Shown piece after piece: positions 17,540 through 26,085 of a stretch of 46,797 nucleotides of DNA. Where the stretch lies: positions 1 through 46,797 of the forward strand of contig CANGCK010000025.1 of the NCBI GenBank assembly GCA_947452295.1, given 5' to 3'. Position 1 is the stretch's first letter. Each line of letters opens with the position of its first letter. Source of the DNA: Sphingobacteriia bacterium. GTDB taxonomy: Bacteria > Bacteroidota > Bacteroidia > Chitinophagales > Chitinophagaceae. The notes beneath the pieces were generated by a model. That model made no database searches and was not told where the DNA came from. It saw only the letters and a list, made by a program, of their open reading frames with translations. Both the position numbers and the translations under genes were made by a program.

Positions 17540-18832
17540 ATGAAAAAAATAATCTTCTTTCTTATCTGTTTTTTTGTAGTTATGGTAGGGTTACAAGCCC
17601 AAAATATAGATGCCATTATAAATGTAAAAGAAGTAGAGAGAATAGAAAAAATACTTTCAGCTGATAGTATGGAAGGGCGTCGTGCTTTTTCTGCCGGAAT
17701 TGATAAAGCGGCAGCTTTTGTAGCCAATGAATTTGAGACTACAGGGTTACAAAAGTTAAAACCTAATAATGGCTATTTGCAGGCATTTAAAATGATTAAA
17801 GCTAAATTTATTAACGCATCGGCTACTCTTGATGGAGTCGATATTAATAGTAGAAATGTAATTGCAGTAACTTGTAAACCATCATTATTGGTAGATGAAA
17901 AATCAGACTATGAAATCTCTACAATAAATAAAGGTGCTAATTTTTTTGGGGAAGCTCGTAAGTATTTATCACTTTCTAAAAATGCCATTGTATGGGTAGA
18001 TACTTCTTTTAGTAGTAATTTTGGCAGATTGGTTCAGTTTAAATCGTCTATGTTTGAGTCTAAACATTCGGTAATATTTGTTTTAACTTCTCAAGTGCCT
18101 ACAACCTTTACAATTAACGCAACACATATTATACAAGAACAACAATTAGCAAATATAGTAGGTGTTTTGCCAGGTAAAAGTCTGCCCAATGAATATGTGA
18201 TTTTTTCGGGCCATTACGATCATTTAGGCATTAACAGTAAAAACATGGTTAACAATGATTCTATTTTTAATGGGGCAAATGATGATGCAGCAGGTACCAC
18301 TGCAATGATGTTATTGGCTAAATATTATAAAGTATTGAATAATAATGCCAGAACTTTAGTATTTGCGGCTTTCACTGCAGAAGAAGTGGGTGGTTTTGGT
18401 GCAACTTATTTTTCACGCCAATTCAACCCCAATGAAGTAGTGGCTATGTTTAATATAGAAATGATTGGTACCGAAAGTAAATGGGGTGCCAATAGCGCTT
18501 ATATTACCGGATTCGACAAAACCAATATGGGTACTTTGTTGCAGGAAAATTTAAAAGGATCGGAATTTAATTTTTATGCCGATCCTTACCCCGAGCAACA
18601 ATTATTTTATCGCTCAGATAATGCAACACTTGCCAGACTGGGCGTTCCTGCACATACTATTTCTACTTCTAAAATGGACAGTGAGCCTAACTACCATAAA
18701 GCAAGTGATGAAATAAGCACCTTAGATATAGCTAACATGACAAAGATTATTAAAGCCATTGCTATAAGTGCTAAGGGTATTGTAAATGGAACACAAACAC
18801 CATCAAGGGTAGATACTAGTAGTTTACGTTAA
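17540..18832 (+). CDS. Secreted M28-family zinc aminopeptidase
   Basis: Exported metallopeptidase. A signal peptide is clear (MKKIIFFLICFFVVMVGLQA, cleaved before Q). The M28 metal ligands are present in order: FSGHYDHLG (His and Asp), NGANDDAAGTTAMM (bridging Asp), FTAEEVGGFG (catalytic Glu and ligand Glu), a later Asp region, and HTISTSKMDSEPNYHKASDE with the last His. Relatives release N-terminal residues from peptides in the periplasm or outside the cell. The 430-residue length is normal for single-domain members. Its 3' end overlaps that of the convergent P-type ATPase gene by 9 bp. Confidence 0.92.
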   Translation: MKKIIFFLICFFVVMVGLQAQNIDAIINVKEVERIEKILSADSMEGRRAFSAGIDKAAAFVANEFETTGLQKLKPNNGYLQAFKMIKAKFINASATLDGVDINSRNVIAVTCKPSLLVDEKSDYEISTINKGANFFGEARKYLSLSKNAIVWVDTSFSSNFGRLVQFKSSMFESKHSVIFVLTSQVPTTFTINATHIIQEQQLANIVGVLPGKSLPNEYVIFSGHYDHLGINSKNMVNNDSIFNGANDDAAGTTAMMLLAKYYKVLNNNARTLVFAAFTAEEVGGFGATYFSRQFNPNEVVAMFNIEMIGTESKWGANSAYITGFDKTNMGTLLQENLKGSEFNFYADPYPEQQLFYRSDNATLARLGVPAHTISTSKMDSEPNYHKASDEISTLDIANMTKIIKAIAISAKGIVNGTQTPSRVDTSSLR

Positions 18833-21331
18833 GGGATTTTGTTTTCGTTTAAACCATTTGATGATTTCGTACCAAATTACCGATGCGAAACCTGCACCAA
18901 TGCTAATAGTCATTGGCAATGCAGTTAATGGAATAAATTGAAAAAAGTTGGCAAACAACGGAACATACAGCAAGATTGCAGTAATTACAATGGTAATGGC
19001 TATGATTAGTCCTACTAAATTGTTTTTGTATTGCAACGTAGTTAACACCGAATAATAAAATGACCTATTTACTAATGTAAGACTAATATTGGCTGCTATC
19101 AGTACAATGAATACCATGGTACGAATAATTACTTCGGTATATTCTTGGTGTACACCATATTGATATACTGCTAATGATCCTATTGTTATAGCCAGACCCT
19201 GAACAATACTGGTGGTTAATTCTTTCCAATTGAAAAATGTAGCGCTAATAGGTCGTGGTTTTTGCAACATGGTATTTTTTTCCATCGGTTCATTCTCATA
19301 AATAATAGAACAGGTAGGGCCCATGATTAATTCTAAAAAAATAATGTGAACAGGCGTAAAGATATTGGGGTACAACCATCCTAATGCCAATGGTATGAAT
19401 ACGGTTAATACGATGGGAATATGAATAGATATTATATACTGAATGGCTTTTTTTAGATTGGCATATATTTTTCTACCTACTGCAACTGCTTCTAACATCA
19501 TCGACAAATCGTCTTCCATTAATATAAGTGAAGCTGCTTGTTTGGCAATTTCGGTGCCTTTTTTCCCCATGGCAATTCCAATATGTGCGGCTTTTAATGC
19601 TGGGCCATCATTCACTCCGTCGCCAGTCATGGCAACAATTTCATTGTTGGCTTTTAGTGCATTAATTATTTTCAGTTTTGCTTCCGGAAACATTCTTGTA
19701 AATAATTTTGTTGCCAGTACTTTTTCCTCCAAGCCCCCATCTTCTAATAGCATCAGCTCGTCGCCTGTTAAACAGGCCTGGTGACCGTTTAAGCCAATTT
19801 GTTTGGCAATAGAAGTGGTGGTAGCAGAATTATCTCCAGTAACAATTTTCACTTCAATTCCTGCTGAATAAAATCCTTCTAATACTGCTCTTATATTGTG
19901 TTTAGGTGGGTCATAAAAGCCAATGATACCTTTAAAAGAAAATCGAAATTTTTGTTGCTCATCCGGAAATGCTGTTCCTTCAAAAAAACCAATACCTACA
20001 CCTAAAATACGGTAACCCTCCGCAGCCATTAATTCGATGGCATTTTCAACTCCTTTCTTTTCTGCCTCATTGAGTACACAAACATTCATTATTGCTTCAG
20101 GAGCTCCTTTCGCAGCAATAATTCTGTTGCCTTGTAAGTCTTCAAAAACATGCGTCATCATCGGCGGTTTTCCACTTAAAGGGTATTCATGTATCATTTT
20201 ATAGTGCGGACGTTCATCAGACTTTGTATTTGCTGCATAACTTTGATGTAGGGCTATTTCCATTGGGTCGAATGGAATTGGTTCACTAGCCCACATAGCA
20301 GTACTAATGAGCGACAATTCTTCTACACTGAGTGCATTAGAAATATTGGTAATTGTATTGGCCGAAAGCGTATAGATTTTTGCCAAACTCATTTTGTTTT
20401 CGGTAATTGTACCAGTTTTATCAGTACAAATTACTGTAGCACTACCAAGTGTTTCAACCGTTTTCATCTGTTTCACCACAATACCCATTTTCATTAATCT
20501 CCATGCACCCAGTGCCATAAATGTTGTGAAAGCAACAGGTATTTCTTCAGGCAAAATACTCATTGCCAAAGTGAGTGCTTTTAATAAACTATCTAGTATA
20601 TTATTGGTTTTAAAATAGTTAATCCCCCAAACAATTGCAAACACAATTGCCCCAATTATTACCATTAATTTTACGAAATGATTAATTTGTAATTCTAAAG
20701 GGGTCGCTTCATTTTCAATGCTTTCTATACTTTTGCCAATTTTTCCTAATCTTGTAGTATTGCCTATAGCTGTTACGCGGGCAATAGCTAATCCACTTCC
20801 TACGGTAGTGCCACTATAAATGCTATTGTCTGCCTTGTCTTTGTCCTTGTATACAGTAAAGGATTCTCCGGTTAATATCGATTCGTTTACAGAAAAATCA
20901 TTCGAATGTATTATGGTTCCATCTGCCGAAATCAATTCTCCTTCTTCTATCATAAGACAATCGCCAATTACTAAATCTTCTGTTTGAATCTCTTCAGTTA
21001 ATCCGTTTCTAATTACTTTGCAATTGGGTTGTGTAAAGGTTTTTAATTTTTCTAATGCATTTCTGCTTCTTGAATCTTGATACAGCGAAATTGCAGCTAC
21101 CAATATAATTGCAGCTGCCATGAAAATTCCATCTCCAGTTTTATCACTAATAAAATAAATTGCAGAAGCAACCAACAATAAAATTACCATGGGTTCTTTG
21201 GCTAAACTTTTTACAGCATCTATAAATCCATTTTCTCTTTTATAATCCAATTGATTTTTTCCGTATAAATTTCTCGCATCTATTACCTCCTGATTATTTA
21301 AACCGGAAATATTAAAGTGATGTATTGACAT
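18824..21331 (-). CDS. P-type cation-transporting ATPase of uncertain ion specificity
   Basis: Full-length P-type ATPase (835 residues from ATG 21331; an upstream start at 21376 would add 15 residues). An N-terminal cation-ATPase domain is followed by actuator motif LTGESF, the phosphorylation motif DKTGT with Asp304, KGAPEAIM in the nucleotide-binding domain, and the hinge GDGVNDGPALKAAHIG. The TM4 motif is PEEIP rather than PEGLP, and the TM6 region reads FLELIMGPTCSIIYENEP instead of the NxxxD calcium site of SERCA-like pumps. This resembles the functionally uncharacterised PEEFP-type bacterial pumps more than true calcium pumps. It starts 35 bp after the Nramp-like gene and is last in the TetR-controlled run. 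Confidence 0.9.
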   Translation of the reverse strand: MSIHHFNISGLNNQEVIDARNLYGKNQLDYKRENGFIDAVKSLAKEPMVILLLVASAIYFISDKTGDGIFMAAAIILVAAISLYQDSRSRNALEKLKTFTQPNCKVIRNGLTEEIQTEDLVIGDCLMIEEGELISADGTIIHSNDFSVNESILTGESFTVYKDKDKADNSIYSGTTVGSGLAIARVTAIGNTTRLGKIGKSIESIENEATPLELQINHFVKLMVIIGAIVFAIVWGINYFKTNNILDSLLKALTLAMSILPEEIPVAFTTFMALGAWRLMKMGIVVKQMKTVETLGSATVICTDKTGTITENKMSLAKIYTLSANTITNISNALSVEELSLISTAMWASEPIPFDPMEIALHQSYAANTKSDERPHYKMIHEYPLSGKPPMMTHVFEDLQGNRIIAAKGAPEAIMNVCVLNEAEKKGVENAIELMAAEGYRILGVGIGFFEGTAFPDEQQKFRFSFKGIIGFYDPPKHNIRAVLEGFYSAGIEVKIVTGDNSATTTSIAKQIGLNGHQACLTGDELMLLEDGGLEEKVLATKLFTRMFPEAKLKIINALKANNEIVAMTGDGVNDGPALKAAHIGIAMGKKGTEIAKQAASLILMEDDLSMMLEAVAVGRKIYANLKKAIQYIISIHIPIVLTVFIPLALGWLYPNIFTPVHIIFLELIMGPTCSIIYENEPMEKNTMLQKPRPISATFFNWKELTTSIVQGLAITIGSLAVYQYGVHQEYTEVIIRTMVFIVLIAANISLTLVNRSFYYSVLTTLQYKNNLVGLIIAITIVITAILLYVPLFANFFQFIPLTALPMTISIGAGFASVIWYEIIKWFKRKQNPLT

Positions 21332-21366
21332 AATGGTTGGTTTACTGTAAATAGAAGACGAATGAA

Positions 21367-22623
21367 TTATATGCAAATTAAAATAATGGCGGCAAAGCTC
21401 ATAAGAAGTAGTGTAGCAATTCCTAAAATATTTGATTTTTTTGAATTGGTAAATTTACCCATAATTGTTTTGTTATTGCAAATGTGCAATATAATTGCAA
21501 TCAGAACTGGTGCAGTTAGTCCGTACAAGATAGCGGAATATATTAATGCTTTTATTGGACTGATTCCCAAATATCCCATCGATAATCCAACAATTAATGA
21601 CAATGCAATAATCGTATAAAAAGGTCTTGCTTCATGAAATTTATGATCAAGCCCTTCTTTCCATCCAAAAGTTTCACATACTATGTGTGACAAGGAACCA
21701 CTAAGTACAGGTATTGCTAATAGACCCGTTCCAATAATACCCAAAGAAAATAACAGGTACGCACTTTGGCCAGCCAATGGTTTTAAAGCTTCTGCAGCCT
21801 CTTCAACTGTATTTATTTGATGAATCCCGCTGTTGTATAAAACGGTGCCTGTAGTGAGAATGATGAAGAACATCACAATATTAGAAAACAACATTCCAAT
21901 ATCTACATCTTTTTTCATGGCATGTATAATCTTTTTATTGACCATTAACATTTTTTTCTTTTTCATTTCTTCTACTTCCATGGTAGCCTGCCAGAAAAAA
22001 AGATAAGGAGAAATAGTAGTGCCCAAAATGCCCACTAAAATACTTAGAAATGCTTTGTTGAATTGAAAATTTGGAATCAATGTTGACCGAATAATCTGAC
22101 CAATATTTTGCTGATAAAAAAAAGGAATAAATAAGTAAACCAATAACACAATACAGAGGTATTTTAAGATTGCTGCTATTTTTTGGTAAGAAAAATAGAT
22201 CATAGAAACCAGCAATAATATTGTAAAAACTACACTAAAATAAGTTGCATGTATAGATGGGAACAATAGGTTACCAACTGCTCCCATACCAGCAATATCT
22301 GCACCAATGTTTAATACAATTGCCGGAAAGCTAAAAACCAACATAATGAATAAAACTGGTTTGGGGTAATGTTTTTTTAAATTGCCAGTTAAACCTTCGG
22401 AAGTAACCAAGCCAATTCGGCCACACATTTCTTGCATCGCTGCCATCAAAGGGAAGGTGAGAAAAGCTGTCCATAAAGTAGCTAATCCAAAAGCAGCGCC
22501 TGCTTGCGAATAAGTCGCTATGCCCGATGGATCATCATCACTTGCTCCTGTAATTAAACCGGGACCAAGCTTTTGCCAAAAGCGGGTTAGTATATTATTA
22601 GTAGGCAATCCAACCTCCATCAA
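21367..22623 (-). CDS. Divergent Nramp-family divalent metal transporter
   Basis: Eleven-helix membrane protein of the Nramp/SLC11 family (418 residues). Family features include GPGLITGASDDDPSGIATYSQAG in TM1 and GFLGTTISPYLFFWQA-like sequence in TM6 (ILGTTISPYLFFWQ here). The canonical metal-site motifs are changed: DPGN of TM1 is DPSG, and the MPH of TM6 is SPY, so the methionine that gives Mn/Fe preference is missing. Nramp-related magnesium transporters also lack that methionine, so the substrate may not be Mn or Fe. The gene start overlaps the SDR gene end by 26 bp, implying translational coupling. The P-type ATPase gene follows 35 bp later. Confidence 0.88.
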   Translation of the reverse strand: MMEVGLPTNNILTRFWQKLGPGLITGASDDDPSGIATYSQAGAAFGLATLWTAFLTFPLMAAMQEMCGRIGLVTSEGLTGNLKKHYPKPVLFIMLVFSFPAIVLNIGADIAGMGAVGNLLFPSIHATYFSVVFTILLLVSMIYFSYQKIAAILKYLCIVLLVYLFIPFFYQQNIGQIIRSTLIPNFQFNKAFLSILVGILGTTISPYLFFWQATMEVEEMKKKKMLMVNKKIIHAMKKDVDIGMLFSNIVMFFIILTTGTVLYNSGIHQINTVEEAAEALKPLAGQSAYLLFSLGIIGTGLLAIPVLSGSLSHIVCETFGWKEGLDHKFHEARPFYTIIALSLIVGLSMGYLGISPIKALIYSAILYGLTAPVLIAIILHICNNKTIMGKFTNSKKSNILGIATLLLMSFAAIILICI

Positions 22624-23365
22624 CTGTTAATACTGTCCCATTCACAAAACTTGCATCATCTGTTGCCAAAAAAAGTGCTGCTTTGGCAATTTCATTAGGC
22701 TCTCCGCTTCGCGGATTTAATACCATGCCTGGCATTATTCTTTCATTCACCAACGAACTAATTTTAGTAAAGTCGATAGTTTCTCTGATACTTGTATTTA
22801 CTGCTCCAGGTGCAATAGCATTGCAACGAATTCCTAAAGTAGCATACATATATCCAGTATTTTTGGTTAATCCAATTAAGGCATGTTTACTGGTAGTATA
22901 TGCAGCACCTGCACGTGCGCCTTGTAATCCACCAATTGAAGAAATGTTAATAATTACACCACTTGATTTAGGTAAAAATATTTTCAAGGCGCTGCGCATA
23001 GCTTTAAACGGACCATCAACATTTACGGCCATTACTTTTTCCCAAGTTAAATTGTCTAATTCACCTACAGGTGCAAACTGATCCATCACACCAGCATTGT
23101 TAACTAAAATATCTAATGTGCCATAAGTGCTAATTGCTAAAGCAGTCATTTTTTCTATATCTGCTTCAATTGACATATCTGCCACAACTGTAGTAAGGTA
23201 TTCTTTTAAATCGGAAGCTTCTTTTACTAAATCTACTAAACGTGCCGCATTAATGTCTGCAGCAATCACTTTACAGCCCTCTTGCATAAATAATAGTGTA
23301 ATCGCTTTACCCATGCCAGCGCCTGCACCAGTAACAATCGCTACTTTATTGTTAAGTTTTTTCAT
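22598..23365 (-). CDS. Short-chain dehydrogenase/reductase
   Basis: Classical SDR of 255 residues. The cofactor motif TGAGAGMG lies at residues 12-19, NNAGVM follows near residue 90, and the catalytic Ser and YxxxK are in ISSIGGLQGARAGAAYTTSKHAL. The C-terminus VDGGWIAY is typical. Asp at the end of beta2 (VIAADINAARL) favours NAD over NADP. The substrate is unknown. It starts 10 bp after the aminotransferase gene and overlaps the Nramp-like gene by 26 bp, placing it firmly inside the same operon. Confidence 0.92.
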   Translation of the reverse strand: MKKLNNKVAIVTGAGAGMGKAITLLFMQEGCKVIAADINAARLVDLVKEASDLKEYLTTVVADMSIEADIEKMTALAISTYGTLDILVNNAGVMDQFAPVGELDNLTWEKVMAVNVDGPFKAMRSALKIFLPKSSGVIINISSIGGLQGARAGAAYTTSKHALIGLTKNTGYMYATLGIRCNAIAPGAVNTSIRETIDFTKISSLVNERIMPGMVLNPRSGEPNEIAKAALFLATDDASFVNGTVLTVDGGWIAY

Positions 23366-23375
23366 AAGTATATTT

Positions 23376-24194
23376 TTACTCTTTTTTCAAATTCAATAAT
23401 GTTGTATATAACTGTTGGCTTATTTTTCCTGCCCTCCCATCACCAATCATTCGACCATCAATTTGTAGAACTGGAATGATATTTTTTGTAGTACTAGTAA
23501 TAAAAGCTTCTTTAGCTTCGTACATTTCATTTAGCGTAATATCAGCTTCATAACTTTTAAATTGATTAAATGATAAAATTTTAGAACGAGTAATTCCGTT
23601 GAGAATATTTTTAAGAGGTGTAATAATTTCATTTTCATGAGTAACTATGAAAAAGTTGGCTCTTGGACATTCGCATACAAGTCCGTTGTAATGATACAAT
23701 ATGTCATTTGCCTGTTGTTGTTTTATGAATGGTTGTAAATAAATGGCTTGTAAATAATTAATTGTTTTCACTTCAGGCAATTGCCTTAAATGCTCGTAAG
23801 TAACCAGTTTAATTCCCTCATTAATATTGCTAACGGGTTGATTTAATGCACTTTGTGTAATAATTAAATTAGGTGTTGTAATTGAATAGCCATCTTCAGA
23901 ATAGCCACCTGTTAAGGTGATTCGCACTCCGGAATAGGGCATTTGGTTTACTTTAATTAGATCTAATATCCAATTCGTAAGTTCTTGTTGTGTATAGTTG
24001 ACCTGTAAATGCATTGCATGAGCTGAAAAGTAAAATCTGTTTAAATGGTCTTCTAAAAATACAGGTTTGAAATTTTGGACACTTAAAAAATCAAAAATGC
24101 CATAGCCCCTTTGGATGGATAAATCTGCAACCAATACAGATGCCGACGATTCGGGCGTTAAAGCCCCATTAATAATGGCGTACTTGTTGTTCAT
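23376..24194 (-). CDS. Class IV PLP-dependent aminotransferase (BCAT/D-amino acid transaminase-like)
   Basis: Fold type IV PLP enzyme of 272 residues. The likely PLP lysine is in EVKTINYLQA, the conserved glutamate that binds the pyridine nitrogen is in VCECPRANFFIV, and the phosphate-binding turn is NGITRSKIL. Relatives include branched-chain aminotransferases, D-amino acid transaminases and aminodeoxychorismate lyases. The arginine and tyrosine residues that tell them apart cannot be assigned safely by eye. The gene begins 97 bp after the SRPBCC gene and ends 10 bp before the SDR gene. Its link to the metal transporters downstream is not obvious. Confidence 0.88.
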   Translation of the reverse strand: MNNKYAIINGALTPESSASVLVADLSIQRGYGIFDFLSVQNFKPVFLEDHLNRFYFSAHAMHLQVNYTQQELTNWILDLIKVNQMPYSGVRITLTGGYSEDGYSITTPNLIITQSALNQPVSNINEGIKLVTYEHLRQLPEVKTINYLQAIYLQPFIKQQQANDILYHYNGLVCECPRANFFIVTHENEIITPLKNILNGITRSKILSFNQFKSYEADITLNEMYEAKEAFITSTTKNIIPVLQIDGRMIGDGRAGKISQQLYTTLLNLKKE

Positions 24195-24291
24195 AAAAAA
24201 TGGTTATGCTTCAAAGTTACCATTCTTTGGAGCATAACCATTTGTATAAAGGGGTAGAACAGTAATTATTATCCTTTTAAATGAATAGTAA

Positions 24292-24804
24292 TTACTTCAG
24301 TTTTGCCACTTTATTTAAATCAAGTTTTGTTTTTTCAGTTACAATTTCACCTGTTTCAAAATATTTTTTATGACCTGCCATTATACCATCAATTAATTCG
24401 GCATTCATTTTTTTCATCACCATATTATTCATGAAATCGAAAAATTTATTTTTCATCGTATAATTTAAATGTCCAGTCAAAACAGTATCATCGGCATTTT
24501 CTCTGATGCTCAATTCTAAACTTAAATCTTTGATGCCAGGCATTTTCTTTAATTGATATACTTGAATTTTCATTGATTGGCCTTCATTCCACGCTACAAT
24601 TTTTTCTTCTGCCGACGCGCCCATCATAGTAAAATCACAATGCCTGGTAGCACCAATGCCTTGTGTGATAGATGATGTTACATATGATTTACTTACTTTA
24701 GGATGTCCATGACATACATTGCCAAAATCTGCTAGTAATGACCAAACTTTTTCTTTGGGTAATTGAATGGTTATTTCTCTTTTAATAGTTGTAATAGAGT
24801 TCAT
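24292..24804 (-). CDS. SRPBCC-family (polyketide cyclase/START-like) protein
   Basis: Small soluble protein of 170 residues with the helix-grip SRPBCC fold. It opens with IKREITIQLPKEKVWSLLADFGNVCHGHP, continues with GIGATRHCDF and EEKIVAWNEGQSMKI strands, and ends in a long helix before a Lys-rich tail. Members bind hydrophobic ligands, and some are cyclases or hydrolases. No function can be named. Its ATG overlaps the TetR stop codon by 4 bp (ATGA), so the two are translationally coupled. Confidence 0.82.
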   Translation of the reverse strand: MNSITTIKREITIQLPKEKVWSLLADFGNVCHGHPKVSKSYVTSSITQGIGATRHCDFTMMGASAEEKIVAWNEGQSMKIQVYQLKKMPGIKDLSLELSIRENADDTVLTGHLNYTMKNKFFDFMNNMVMKKMNAELIDGIMAGHKKYFETGEIVTEKTKLDLNKVAKLK

Positions 24805-25388
24805 TTTTTTGTTGTTAATGTATTAAATAAAATATTCATTGTGTGTAATGCCTGCGCATTACTGTTCAAGCTTTTTGCACTGGTTAAAACGCCATAAAAT
24901 GTGCAGTGTAACAATGTGGCAATTTCTTTTGAAGTATAGTCGAATGTGAGGTCTCCTTCTTGTTGTGCTTGTAATACTGTCGGTTCAATGCTTTCAATAA
25001 TTCTTGTAAATCCTTCTTTGGTTGCATTACCAACTTTTTCGTTTAAAGCACCTAGTTCCGACATCATATTATTAATCATACAACCCATATAATTTAATTT
25101 TGGTTGACGTTTCAGCATATCGGTGTAAAAATGTTTTAATAAATCAATTGCTTTATCGCCTGGCTTTGCCGTCAACATTTTAATGATACGTGCAGAATTA
25201 GTTTGATCAAAACTATATATGGTTTCTAGTAAATAATTTTCTTTGCTTTCGAATGCATTGTAAAAAGCACCTTTAGTCATACCTGTTGTTTTGCATATTT
25301 CATCTAGTCCAACATTGTTGTATCCTTTTCCACTAAATAGTTGGATGCCCAATTGTATTACTTTCTCTTTGTTGTGTTTTTGATTCAT
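24801..25388 (-). CDS. TetR/AcrR-family transcriptional regulator
   Basis: One-component repressor of 195 residues. The N-terminal helix-turn-helix (about residues 7-55) shows GIQLFSGKGYNNVGLDEICKTTGMTKGAFYNAFESKENYLL. The C-terminal part is the ligand-binding and dimer domain (AefR/YcdC-like, with MLKRQPKLNYMGCMINNMMSEL). It lies second in its own transcription unit, 52 bp after the DUF1330-like gene and 4 bp overlapping the SRPBCC gene. A palindromic ACCG-TT-CGGT site within the unit's promoter suggests it represses itself and the transporters downstream. The inducer is unknown. Confidence 0.92.
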   Translation of the reverse strand: MNQKHNKEKVIQLGIQLFSGKGYNNVGLDEICKTTGMTKGAFYNAFESKENYLLETIYSFDQTNSARIIKMLTAKPGDKAIDLLKHFYTDMLKRQPKLNYMGCMINNMMSELGALNEKVGNATKEGFTRIIESIEPTVLQAQQEGDLTFDYTSKEIATLLHCTFYGVLTSAKSLNSNAQALHTMNILFNTLTTKK

Positions 25389-25440
25389 AGCTGATTCTGT
25401 AGGTTGATTAAACGAAATTCAGCAAGCAAGGTAAATACTA

Positions 25441-25749
25441 CTAGAGTTCTTCACAAATCATTAAATCAACGTCTTGTTTATAAGCTTTTTTCCTTAAATC
25501 GTTCAGCGCATTAAATGTATCGCTTGCTAACATCTCTTTAATGGTAGCAGTATCCGGAAATTCAAAAACTGCTATAGCTTTTATTCCTCCGTTTCCCATT
25601 ACTTGTTCCAGTGTTTTAAAACGTTGTTGTTGAATTCCGCCAAATTGATTAAATATTACCATAATTTGAGAAAGATAACTTTGAAAGCTTAATAAATCGT
25701 CGGTATTTGGTACCGCATTGATTACTAAATAAATTTTCTGTTCATGCAT
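25441..25749 (-). CDS. DUF1330-like small protein (dimeric alpha/beta barrel type)
   Basis: A 102-residue protein with a single ferredoxin-like alpha/beta unit: IYLVINAVPN strand, YLSQIMVIFNQFGGIQQQRFKTLEQV, AIAVFEFPDTATIKEMLASDTFNALNDLRKKA, and a final strand. The FEFPD followed by the helix with a spaced aromatic residue fits DUF1330-type proteins. No catalytic function is known to me. It is the first gene of the TetR-controlled run, with a leader of about 125 bp. The assignment is moderate because the family is short and weakly conserved. Confidence 0.7.
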   Translation of the reverse strand: MHEQKIYLVINAVPNTDDLLSFQSYLSQIMVIFNQFGGIQQQRFKTLEQVMGNGGIKAIAVFEFPDTATIKEMLASDTFNALNDLRKKAYKQDVDLMICEEL

Positions 25750-25879
25750 GTTGTTTATTTATTCTTAATTAATTCTGGCACTGCTTATTTAATGAATAAT
25801 TCAGTAAAACCATTTCTTATTAGGTAATGATCATTTTCTATAGAATCCTAATGAGATGCCAGTTTTTAAATGGTTCATA

Positions 25880-25911
25880 CAAAATTAAACAAACAGACCG
25901 TTCGGTACAAA
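25880..25911 (-). promoter_or_regulatory. Promoter of the TetR-controlled run with an embedded TetR-like operator
   Basis: On the minus strand a -33 box TTTG (25911-25908) and a -7 box TAATTTTG (25887-25880) are separated by 20 bp, the Bacteroidota spacing. Between them lies the dyad ACCG-TT-CGGT (25897-25906), a half-site type common for TetR repressors. A bound repressor would block promoter access. This points to autoregulation of the tetR operon. Confidence 0.65.
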
Positions 25912-25980
25912 TAAATTTGATTAAATTATTTCTAAAAGAATAAATAATCTGCTAAAATTCAATATTGGCAATATATATAT

Positions 25981-26041
25981 TAAAATAAAAAATATGAAAA
26001 TGCAAGCAATAAAAAGATATTAAAGCTGCATTTTCATATTT
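25981..26041 (-). terminator. Terminator after the di-heme peroxidase gene
   Basis: Perfect 15-bp stem AAATATGAAAATGCA (25990-26004) with TGCATTTTCATATTT (26027-26041) and a 22-nt loop. Read on the minus strand it lies 45 bp after the peroxidase stop and is followed by TTTATTTTA. Confidence 0.65.
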
Positions 26042-26085
26042 AAAGTGACCCTTTTTCTCTTTTAAGGGGAAAGGTATTGGTGATG

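Larger units (their letters stand above)
25750..26085. other. Intergenic region: operon promoter and peroxidase terminator
   Basis: This gap of 336 bp holds no convincing gene. Its left part carries the promoter and operator of the TetR run; its right part carries the terminator of the peroxidase gene. The remainder is AT-rich sequence in which I see nothing else. Confidence 0.6.

Noticed and set aside
24195..24291. Possible second promoter inside the TetR run, before the aminotransferase gene
   Set aside because: The 97-bp gap has no exact TAnnTTTG box on the minus strand that I could find, and no copy of the ACCG-CGGT dyad.
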